64,000 bases of DNA from Allolobophora icterica (taxonomy: Eukaryota > Annelida > Clitellata > Crassiclitellata > Lumbricidae): contig OY744616.1 of the NCBI GenBank assembly GCA_963556255.1, positions 1,701,110 to 1,765,109 on the forward strand, written 5' to 3'. Positions 54,851 to 64,000 of the stretch are shown piece after piece; positions within the stretch are counted from its first letter, which is position 1, and each line of letters begins with the position of its first letter. Below the pieces are notes generated by a model. It worked only from the letters and a program-made list of their open reading frames with translations. It made no database searches and had not been told where the DNA came from. The position numbers and the translations under genes were made by a program.

Positions 54851-56060
54851 AGACCTGGGAGTGACTTTGGTCAGCCAATCTGACCCCACTTGACCCTAAA
54901 GTGACTTAAAGTCGACTTGAAGTCGACGACTTGGAGCCAAAACGACTTGATCCGACTTGGCAGAAAAACAACCAACTTCCGACTTAAAGTCGACTTCTGA
55001 CATGGTAATAACGATTACGTAGGGCTAATAATACATCAGTGTCAAGCCAATTTTGCCTGGCAAGCATTACTTTCATATAGGTTTACTAATGAGTGATGAG
55101 ACCTCAACACCTAATGAAAAAAATTGCTAACATTTCGATTCGCCATTTTTTTTATGAAATGTACGTGTGACGTTTTAACATAGAATAACAAATTATATAA
55201 ATAAATCGGCACGACACCGATAAAAAATAAATAAGTAACTGTTTAGCCCAGCCGGCGTCAAATATATCAATAATAGTTTTCCAGATCCGTGTGTCCTACG
55301 AAAAACGCTTAGGAATGTCTGGAATATGGCTGCGACGACCTCCCTAGGGCCGGCATATCACGCGGGCGAGCGAAGTTGCCCCGGCCCACCGACACTCGGC
55401 ACTGGGCGGGTGGATGTGCGGGGGCACACCCGCACGGATGGAGGGAAGGTCGGACACATGGACAAACAGCGATTACCAAGTCTGTCTCTGCCACCCTCCC
55501 TCCCGCCCTACCTATCCCTCCCTCTAACTCCTTTCTTCCATCACTCTCCCTCTCTCACTGCATTCGACGACCTCCTTAAGGTAGGCATATCACGCGGGCA
55601 GATGGACGTGCGAGCGCACATCCGGACGGACTGTCAGACAGACAGTCAGATGGATTGACACACAGACAAACAGCGGTTAGTTAGTCTCTCTGCCTCCCTC
55701 CGTCCCGCCCTACCTCTTCCTCTCCCTACCCCGTCATATCTGACGGGCAATCATCTTCTACAAAAAAGAATATCGCAGCCTAAGTACGCGGTAGAAGTTA
55801 GAACTGGTAGGAATATGCTTCATTCATTTTTGCCAAAGCACTACAAAACTGCTTAATCAGGATCATTAGTGTCACGTGATAAATTGAGACTTGTTTGTGT
55901 CTCAAGTCAGTTCAAGTCGACTTGTGGGGAAAACAACTTCAAGTCACTTTTCTGGTTTAAATTCGACTTGGGGTCAGTTGCGCTAAGCAGAAACGACTCG
56001 ACTCGACTTGGGATGACCAAGTCGACTCAAGTCGACTTATTGGGGTCGACTCCCAGGTCT
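54851..56060. mobile_element. 1.2-kb DNA element with 10-bp target duplication
   Basis: Ends AGACCTGGGAGT and complement, flanked by GTATAGGCCT (54841-54850, 56061-56070). Both subterminal regions (54890-55000, 55900-56050) repeat AAGTCGACTT words. No transposase seen. A 9-10-bp duplication suggests a Mutator-like element, but the family is unproven. The duplicated target includes AGGCCT, common here, so the length may be inflated. Confidence 0.8.
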
Positions 56061-56389
56061 GTATAGGCCTAATGCACTTGCAAGAGATTGCCAGCATTAG
56101 GCCTGCATTGCCACGTGGAGGTAACATGGAGTCGAGGAAGACAAATAAAGGTTCAGCTCTATTTCTTTGCGAATTGGAATAGATCTCATGAAGATCGACA
56201 TAAAGCTCTTTACCTGCGTTCTGTTCTAGTAATCCAACGCCTATGCACTTTTTTCTCTCTGCTGATAGTTTGCGGAGGCCATAGACCTAATATGTGTTAA
56301 AAGGTCACAACTTAGGCCTATAGGCCAATGCTTTAATAATTCAATTAGGCGTAGAAGTTTCGCGAAACGAAACTTTATAAACTTATCTG

Positions 56390-56917
56390 TAGGGACAGTA
56401 GAAAATCACGGTAAAAAAATGCCAAAAACACGGCATACTTTAAAAAAAATCGCGAAAAACACGGCAAAAACACGGCATCAAAATTTCACAGTTTTCTTGT
56501 AACACATTATATGTTTATCTTTCATATTCATTGTTCATTGACAAATTGACAATTGTCAACCATTTTGTCAGTCATTGGTTCCTTGCTGTAACAGTTTAGC
56601 TGCGAGTATTGAATACCATCACAACATGAAGCGCTAAATTGTCATCTGTCAAATTTTGACGCTGAGGTGCATTCACCAGTGTGTATTGACTAACGCTCCG
56701 TTCTGCCTCAACAGAATTGCCAGGAACTGACAGATATCGAATAGCAAGCTCAAATACTTTCGACTGTGCAAAACTTTAAACTGCAACAAAAAAATGCAAC
56801 AAACACGGCATTTTTTACGAAAACACGGCAAATGTCAAAAATCACGGAAAACACGGCAAATGCCGAAAAACACGGCTTCCGTGTTTGCCGTGTTTTCGTG
56901 ATTTTCTACTGTCCCTA
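56390..56917 (-). mobile_element. hAT element with relic transposase C-terminus, copy 2
   Basis: Reverse-oriented copy of 20920-21452 with the same TAGGGACAGTAG ends and its own perfect 8-bp duplication CTTATCTG (56382-56389, 56918-56925). It interrupts the unit I 5' block. Confidence 0.92.
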
Positions 56918-56925
56918 CTTATCTG

Positions 56926-57070
56926 CTTTACGCCTTATTTTGACATCTCTTGCACAAAATATAATTTCCTTGTGACGTAGAGACCACAAAACTATGACGT
57001 CACCACTTTAGCGACACTGTACAACTAAGAATAGGTGCTGTACAAGGTAAGACTCAAATCTGCAGATTAT
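56926..57070 (+). promoter_or_regulatory. 5' block of unit I (CRE + donor)
   Basis: TTGCACAAAATATAATTTCC, TGACGTCA at 56995-57002 and donor ACAAG|GTAAGA near 57046, preceded by an extra 25 bp compared with other units. It is separated from the start-of-unit sequence by the hAT at 56390. Confidence 0.4.
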
Positions 57071-57084
57071 AGCTAATAATACTA

Positions 57085-57300
57085 ATAATTATCTTTTTCT
57101 TTATTAATTCAAACCGACAAACGCAGTAACATGTACACTGAGACATTGACAGTACAATATCTTCTAACACACGTTATGGCATCCATGCAAGGCGCCCGCC
57201 CAAGGGGGATATCGGGAATCGAATCGCGTGGGCCTTACTGCTGCTCTCCTGCTGTTCTCCTGGCCATGTTACCATTAATCTATCCCCCTCCCAGTTCTTC
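57085..57300 (-). mobile_element. Possible tRNA-derived SINE
   Basis: Minus strand contains GCGATTCGATTCCCGA, B-box-like, about 60 bp after TTAATGGTAACATGGCC. Replaces the rest of the mini-intron. Ends not defined. Confidence 0.35.
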
Positions 57301-57708
57301 ATAGTAAATTTATAGAAGATGTTAATGAGACATTAGTTTTTTTAAAATTAGTATCACATGTATTATTAAATGCATGATTTATTAAATTTACTTAATATAA
57401 CCAGAGGCGGACCTACATTTTCTTTACCCTGAAGCTTAAAACGGTTATGGAGGCCTCTTCGCAAATAGTCACGGAAGACACTTACGTCTACAGTTGTAGT
57501 CGCTTCTTGGGCTGGGGTGTCTGGATGTTAGAAAGTTGCAAGGGGTGGAGAGTATTGAAAATACGCCAATCCTTGTCCTCTCAGAGCGCTTCGTTCAAGA
57601 CCTAAGGCAGAACTTTTCCAAATATCTTGTTCAGATCTGATGCTTTATCCTACTACTTATACGATCCTCTGCCTAATGTTAGCTTAGATTTTAGGTTCTA
57701 CTGAGGGC

Positions 57709-58257
57709 CAGTGATGGGCAATAGTTAACTAAAAAGTTGCTAACTTTTAGTTTAACTAAAAAATTTTAGTTAAGGAAGAAGTTTAACTAAAAAAATAGTT
57801 TAGTTAAAACCATAGTTTAACTAAAAATTTTTAGTTGCTAACTAAAAAGTTTAACTATAAAAATCAGCAATATGCAACTATTTTTCCACAGTGAACATTG
57901 AACACTGTCAGCAAAAAAACATTTTAACACTGCATGGTTTTAGCATTAACAGCCTGTGTTTGCAAATTCATACACTGCTTACAGTACACAAGTAACTGTA
58001 TGCCAGAACAGTACACATTGCATAGTTTGAAGGCGAAATTGTCATTGGCGCTTTGCATTATTACAGTTCACTTAACGTCTTTTACTGTGAAAATGTTTGT
58101 TGTAAAAAGTTGGAAAAAAGTTGGAAAAAGTTTAACTACTTTTTTTAGTTTAGTTAACTAATTTCCAAAATCAGTTGCCAACTTTAGTTAAACTATTTTT
58201 TTTAGTTGGAAAATAGTTTTAGTTTAACTAAAAAAAATATTTTAGTGCCCATCACTG
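57709..58257. mobile_element. hAT-type element with TTTAACTAAAA repeats, 549 bp
   Basis: Ends CAGTGATGGGCA and complement, perfect 8-bp duplication CTGAGGGC (57701-57708, 58258-58265). Subterminal words AGTTTAACTAAAA occur many times in both senses. No transposase. Confidence 0.92.
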
Positions 58258-58265
58258 CTGAGGGC

Positions 58266-59120
58266 TTAATCAAAGTCACCGCCAGTTGAAAAGCTTAGCT
58301 GTTGAGCAGCTTGCTCGTGGCGACAAATATTTCGACGTTTAAACTAAAACACTGCTGGAGGATAGGCCTATAAGTAATGCTAGACTGCAAATAAGAAACA
58401 AGTCAAGCAGACGATGATTCATCAATGACCATGTCATATAAATTCGCGCCTCAACCCTGCTGACTCATCGGCAGAAAATTAAATTCAGTTAAAGTTATTG
58501 TTTTTCGTTCGTTTGATTCCTCAGGCATTGAATAAATGATCATGTTAATAGAAGAAATTGTGGGAGAGCTAGAACTAGGTCTAGTCAAGATCCGGCCGAG
58601 CAAGAGTGCCATGAAAAGCGATGGCGTTAAAGCGTTGAATTGTTATCGCTGCAAAAATATATGTATCTGGTTTCTCTCGTATCACCGGTTATACGAAACT
58701 GCTCCAATTCTGAGATGAAAAGTAGGCCACTGCTGCTGATTGGTCAAAGTCTACCAAAGAGTCTGACGCGCTAACGGACAAAGTGGAATTATTATTGGTA
58801 TTGTTATTCTGTCATTGTTGTTATTGTTGTTATTTTTATTACAGTCATGTTGTTTATGTTATTTTAGTTATTATTATTTTCTCTGCATTTCACATTAACT
58901 ATGGCTATATAAAAATTGCCTATGAATGGAACCAGTATCTGGAACGGCAGCTTCTAATCAACTTTTTGCATGTGGAAATGTGTTACAGAAAGCAGATCTG
59001 CTTTGACTAGCTGATTTCTGATATCTTGCTGTTTTATGTCTTCAATACATCGGTTGTTAGATTTCAATAGCCAGATAATTTCTATAACTGCCTGATAAAC
59101 TAGTTAAAATGTCAAAAACA
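58266..59120. other. Unit I intron with unoccupied ATT site
   Basis: Homologous to 1300-1710, 29700-30000 and 38100-38400. At 58790-58880 it has short ATT runs and no LINE, the presumed empty state of the site filled in D, F and G. Block 58536-58690 is the conserved open segment described for unit A. Confidence 0.5.
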
Positions 59121-59122
59121 TG

Positions 59123-59169
59123 ATGATGATGATGATGATGATGATGACGACGACGACGACGACGACGAC

Positions 59170-59206
<37 letters not shown>
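59123..59206. repeat. (GAT)n-(GAC)n-(GAT)n microsatellite
   Basis: About 84 bp; 3' tail of the minus-strand LINE fragment that follows. Confidence 0.95.
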
Positions 59207-59208
<2 letters not shown>

Positions 59209-59425
59209 TACGACGATTTCTTCAGCACCGTAACACGTCACATGCCGTTACAAGGGTGCTTTGACAAGTTCAACATGGCTCAGTATAAGCCAACTTGAAG
59301 TTGTGTGTCTTGAGTCTGTTCTTAAATGACACCAGTAAATCTGCAGAACGTATCGAGGGTGGAATATTGTTCCTACATCTAGGTCCTGCAACGGAGAACA
59401 CAGGATGTCCGAAATAGGTTTTAGA
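59207..59425 (-). mobile_element. CR1/L2-like LINE 3' fragment
   Basis: Minus strand, about 59398-59270, reads FSVAGPRCRNNIPPSIRS and SFKNRLKTHNF, the usual C-terminal end of such RT proteins, and stops at 59270. It interrupts AACCATGATTCTGAATATAT of the unit intron. Confidence 0.75.
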
Positions 59426-59609
59426 ATTTGAATATATTTCGTGATTCTGAATATATTTCATAGTGTCTTGTGAGCTTTCGATTTTTGCCTTTTTAAAGCT
59501 GTTCCAAGTTACTGATAGGTGCTTCATTATATTTTGCTTCCAGATGTTACCTATCGTTCAACTTTCTAGATATGCCGTTAATTCAGAACCTTCTATTTGT
59601 TCTTCACAG

Positions 59610-61160
59610 GTTCTGAAACGGGGTAATATATACCTTCGACCGTACGTTGTGTCATAACACATTCTCATACTCATCAGTTATGAAAAGACACACTAGAACT
59701 CGTACTCGAGAGAGGCCTTACCAATGCCAGATGTGCAAAAACGGTTTTTTCCAGGCTTCCCGTTTGAAAGATCATGTAAAAATTCATACTGGAGATAAAC
59801 CCTACAAATGTCAGTTATGTGAATTTATAACTAACCATAAAAGTTGTCTAAAGACACATATAAGAACACATACTGGAGAGAAACCATATGTTTGCCAGGT
59901 ATGTAAGAAAACATTTTCGAGTGCTTCAGGTCTAAGAAGTCATGAAAAAGCCCATTCTGGAGAAAAACCTTACCTTTGCAACGTGTGTCATAAAACATTC
60001 TCCCAATCTTCTAATCTGCAAGTCCATATTAGAATACACACAGGAGAGAAACCGTAACAATGCCAGTTGTGCCAAAGAGCATTCTTGCGTAAATCGACTC
60101 TTCTTGATCATATTAGAAGCCATACTGCCGAGAAATCTTACCAATGCCATTCTTGTGAAAAAAGATTTACTGTATCTTCCAGTCTAAGAAAGCATGTTAG
60201 AACTCATACTGGAGAAAAACCGTACCAATGCCAGTTATGTCAAAGATCATTCTCACGTAATTCCACTCTACTGGTTCACAAGAGAACCCATACTGGCGAT
60301 AAACCATTTCTTTGTCATGTATGTCATAAAATATTTTCTTCTTCTTGGAGTCTACGACAACACGCTATAGTCCATACTGGAGAGAAGCCTTTCAACTGCC
60401 ACATATGCCAAAAAAATTTTCCTATTCTTCCAAATTAAGGAAACATGAAAGAATTCATACCGGAGAAAAACCGTATCAATGCCAGTTGTGTGAGTTCAAA
60501 GGTAATGATTATTGTAATCTAAAGAGGCACATGAGAACACATACTGGAGAGAAACCATATCTTTGCCATGTATGTCAGAAAACATTCGCATGTGCTTCTG
60601 GTCTGATAAAACATTCAAAAATCCACTCTGGAGATAAACCATACCTTTGCCAGGTATGTCAGAAAACATTCGCAAGTGCTTCTGGTCTACTAAATCATAA
60701 AAAAATCCACTCTGGGGATAAACCATACCTTTGCCAGGTATGTCAGAAAACATTCAGACGAGCTGCCGATCTGAGACGTCATGAAAACACCCATTCTGGA
60801 GAAAAACCATACCTTTGCCAGGTATGTCAGAAAACATTCAGACGTGCTTCCGATCTGAGACGTCATGAAAACACCCATTCTGGAGAAAAACCATACCTTT
60901 GCCAGGTATGTCAGAAAACATTCGCACGTTCTTCTCAAGTGAGAAGTCATGAAAAGGCTCAGTCTGGAGAGAAATTATTCCTTTGCCAAGTATGTCAAAA
61001 AACATTCTCAAACACTTCAACTCCGAAAAGACATGAAGACAGTCCACACAGAGGAGAAACCATTTCTATGTAATGTTTGTAACAAAACATTTTGCCAATC
61101 TTCACAGCTGAAACATCACCAGAAACCCCATTGTTTGGAGAAATTGTGTCTTGCTTGTAA
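59610..61160 (+). pseudogene. C2H2 zinc-finger pseudogene, unit I
   Basis: Acceptor TTTGTTCTTCACAG (AG at 59608-59609). About 16 fingers are recognisable across three frames. Lesions: frame break in the first finger; TAC to TAA at 60055-60057 in a linker; loss of one base at about 60415, where AAAAAAGGTTTT became AAAAAAATTTT; and an insertion near 61035 (GAAGACAGTCCACAC). Four fingers at 60640-60890 (ASASGL, RRAADLRRH and RRASDLRRH types) are recent 84-bp duplicates. A full-length protein is not possible. Confidence 0.85.
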
Positions 61161-61179
61161 AAGACATTTTCGAAATTAT

Positions 61180-62075
61180 AAATCATCATCTTGGAGTTCA
61201 TAATTCAGAAAGTAAAGCCAATGCCAATTATGCCAGAGAAAATTCTCACGGAATTCTTTTCTGTGGGTTCACAAAAGAACCCTTGCTACAGACTAACCGT
61301 ATAAATGTCAAACAACCCCTGTTTATACGTCATGTATATTATATCTAACTCTGTCTAATGCCATTCTCATACGGGCTTCATGTGTCCTGCATGTGATCTC
61401 AGATGCAAGAACATATTGTCATATTGGTTCCTTATGTCCTACATATGATGCTGATGTCTAAATAGTCATGTTTCAAACATGTAAACATTACATTTTTCAT
61501 GTAAGAAACGTTATCTGTGCCAGTTTATTCCATAATTTTCTTTAAAGCTTAGTGATTTCAAAACTCTCATGAGACTCCATATTGAAGAAACCCTTCCTGT
61601 GCCATTTATATCTGAAGCACTTCTAACAATCCTGTTTTACCCAACTTACTTGAAAACTCGGATGGATAAGAATCTAGTTTGTAAAAATTGGTTCGTCCGA
61701 TCTTCTGATCTAAGGCTTATGCTAGAATTCATGCTAGAGATCAAAAGTACCAATGCCTTTTTTGGACACAAAACAAGTAATACAGTCTTCTAGAGAGAAA
61801 CGTGAAGCACATACTGAAGAGAAACGATAGCTTTGTCTGTCACAAAACATTCGAATGCACTTCAAACGTGACAAGACATGAAAACACCCATACTAGAGAG
61901 AAACTACTTCTGTTTCAGATTAATAAAAAACGCTTCCTCATCTTACTGTCTACAGAATCATGTTAGAATCCATCCTTACCAGTTCCAGTTATGCCGGACA
62001 GCATTTGTATTCATTCTATGCTGCAGCTTCACAAGGGAACCCACTTAAAACGTCAGAGAAAATCTTACAAAATGA
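61180..62075 (+). pseudogene. Fossil finger tail behind unit I
   Basis: Relics at 61210-61290, 61500-61700, 61830-61920 (CTSNVTRHENTHTREKLL) and 61980-62045, as behind the other units. Confidence 0.7.
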
Positions 62076-63390
62076 AAATGTTTTAATCTGCTGAGAGCGG
62101 AAAATCGGTATAGGGTATTATTATAGGTTCTGAATATGTGATGGTACATAGATAGTGTACAGAAAGAACTTTGGAAGTACTTTTAGCCATATAATGATTT
62201 ACAATTTCCAGTGTTTCTAAAACGGTACAAAGAGAATAACGAATATCAACCACAAAATTGTTCGACGGGATAATGCAAAGCGAGAAACTACGAAATTACA
62301 TTTGATTGAAAGAAATTGGCTGAAATATTTGAACGCGTCCAAGATGTTCGAAGCATCTGGGATACGAAGCATGATGCAGATTTTTAAGTTAATGATGGCA
62401 TAATTATTAATTATACACGAATGAATTTATGGCCATTAATAGGCCTGTTTGTATCAGTAAAGAGCTTTCAGTAAAAAAAACTTGAATGTTTGTGTTCAGG
62501 ACCTGTTGGTCAAGTTTCTGTTGTTTAGAAACTTTTTAATTCGATAGGTTGCGTGTGAAAGGGAGCACTTCAACTATAATGAGCCATTTTATTTTTGCAA
62601 TGATATACCTCGTATGAAGAAGGATCTTCATGGTTGGTGTTTACTCATTTGATATGTTGCTTTTACTAATTTGACTAAGAACAAGGTTCTGTTTCTTATT
62701 TTATTCTCTGGCTTATTGTTTTTTTACTCAATTTTAATCGTAGGCAGTCAATTATGAATAATTATGTTTGACTATGCACACTAATTGGGTAGGTTTTGCA
62801 GTTTGAAAATAAATATTTCGATTAAGGTGAACAATTCAACCACATTGCGATGTATTATTTAGTTTTATGATATTTTTTCAATGATCAAGGATCTTGTTTG
62901 TTGTTTTAATTTAATTTAGTAGTAACGAGTACGAAGTATGAGACGTCACATCCTTTGTGTGACGTCACAATGTATTATCCAGATGCCATTATCTATTTCA
63001 AACCTTCGACTATTTATTACATTTTAATAGCATTTTAAATTTATTTTCTTTCGGAGCACTTCATAACTTTTGTCGTAAGGGTTGTGCATTTGCAATAATA
63101 GGACTTTCCTTTGGGTTATTCTCTTTTGTTTATTTACTGACAACTGATTGGTGTTTCTTTCAATGTTGTTGTTGACTGTGGCAAGAGGCGACGTGCGTTT
63201 GTTTTTCTGGCAGATCTAGTGCTTCCTTTAAGTACGCTATGCGGAGAAACGAACATCGCCTGAAACCAGGAATGACGAGCAAACGACTGAAGGCTCAGAC
63301 TGCAAGGTAGGTAATACAGGGACGTTTATGATAGTGCAGCTTATAATAATTGTTTGTTGTCTCTGTGACTATAGAGGATCCTGAAGCAGA
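62076..63390. other. 3' region of unit I and next start-like block
   Basis: 62100-62900 is the unit 3' region; it breaks off at about 62900 before the AATAAA part. 62930-63060 repeats the CRE-containing block of 37071-37200 (TGACGTCA at 62960-62967). A short open stretch 63240-63306 ends at a donor-like CAAG|GTAGGT and could be an exon, without further support. Confidence 0.4.
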
Positions 63391-63394
63391 TGAC

Positions 63395-64000
63395 GGTGGG
63401 TGGGTGGCGGTCTTTGTGGAGGAACTGAGAGTATGCATAGTGAAAGACCTGCACAGATGTAGCAAGAGGAGCAGTCCGCAGCGAGTTTGAATGGTGAATC
63501 AGATAATTGCCGTAAAGTTGACGGCAGTTTATTCCAGAAGCATGTATCATTCTAAGGCTTTTCACTCCAAATTTAAGTCTCAGTATCCTCAAGGAATTAT
63601 TCTAGCCTGATATCTCTAATACTCTGCCTTCCAATTTTGATTGTCCTAGCCTTAGCAGCAATTCACCCCTCTGACACGCCGCAGCACTCATGAGTAAGTA
63701 AGAAAAGATCCAAAGTAGGCCTCTAACAGTTAAACAGTATTAAATTCGGTGTGAAAATTGAGTTAAAGGGAGAAAGTTCCAAAAAGTAGGTCCAGCAACA
63801 GAAAAACTCTCACCAAGAACAGTTCTTGATTTAGATATGATGAGAGAAAGACACTCGGATGATCTCGTGAACAATCATAATTCCGGAAAATAAGGACTGA
63901 TTTCGAGAATTGTGGTTCCAATGGCCAGCATTCAATATTTTATAAACTAAGAACCCCAATATGAAACAAATCCTTTACTGAACAGGAAGCCAATGCAAAG
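63395..64000 (-). mobile_element. LINE 3'-end fragments running off the window
   Basis: On the minus strand, 64000-63750 reads LHWLPV, then a GFLVYKILN segment and, in another frame, SFSVAGPTFWN, the standard end of CR1/L2-like RT. 63600-63480 reads FWNKLPSTLRQL, a second such end. Frame-broken and partial. Confidence 0.65.

Noticed and set aside
55326..55658. 110-codon frame of Pro/Ser-rich composition
   Set aside because: Inside the 54851-56060 element, CT-rich low-complexity sequence, no domain.

Overview
The window is animal nuclear DNA: low GC, large spacers, spliced gene structure, (ATT)n microsatellites and a dense load of hAT, Tc1/mariner, Ty3-type LTR, CR1-like and restriction-endonuclease-type LINE and tRNA-SINE insertions. 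Long tandem arrays of C2H2 zinc fingers and the extreme frequency of the word TAGGCCTA suggest a marine invertebrate, perhaps an echinoderm; that placement is inference from general style and no species can be named.

The backbone is a tandem cluster of seven paralogous C2H2 zinc-finger units, all on the plus strand. Finger exons lie at about 1789-3236 (A), 7922-9631 (B), 17076-18628 (D), 32348-33563 (F), 39524-41152 (G), 48766-50469 (H) and 59610-61160 (I). Each unit repeats one plan: a conserved 5' block holding a CRE-like TGACGTCA and an AAG|GTAAGA splice donor; an intron that often carries (ATT)n; a splice acceptor CTTCACAG|GTTCTG opening the finger exon in phase 1; 13-18 fingers ending in a conserved ..SCL stop; a stretch of decayed fingers behind the stop; and a conserved 3' block with AATAAA. 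Only D is open from acceptor to stop. F, G, B and H keep long open finger arrays but have lost the first finger, the acceptor or the original start. A and I carry several stops and frameshifts. A pairs with G and B with H, in the same order, so a two-gene block appears to have been duplicated.

Between D and F (21.8-25.9 kb) sits a young LTR retrotransposon with near-identical LTRs and a 5-bp target duplication, whose only large ORF fuses a coiled-coil Gag to an RNase H domain and lacks the RT core and integrase. It is followed by a CR1-like LINE relic. Three units (D, F, G) carry a 5'-truncated LINE of the same superfamily, in the same orientation, inside the (ATT)n tract of the same intron. 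Ten insertions with hAT-type termini and 8-bp target duplications, three fold-back elements, an inverted-duplicated mariner remnant, a 1.2-kb element with a 10-bp target duplication and several SINEs fill the spacers.

The most unusual signal comes from comparing paralogous units: at many positions one copy has TA where another has TAGGCCTA. The 6-bp addition GGCCTA looks like an excision footprint of a TA-targeting element with GG...CC ends, and may explain why this word is so common in the window.
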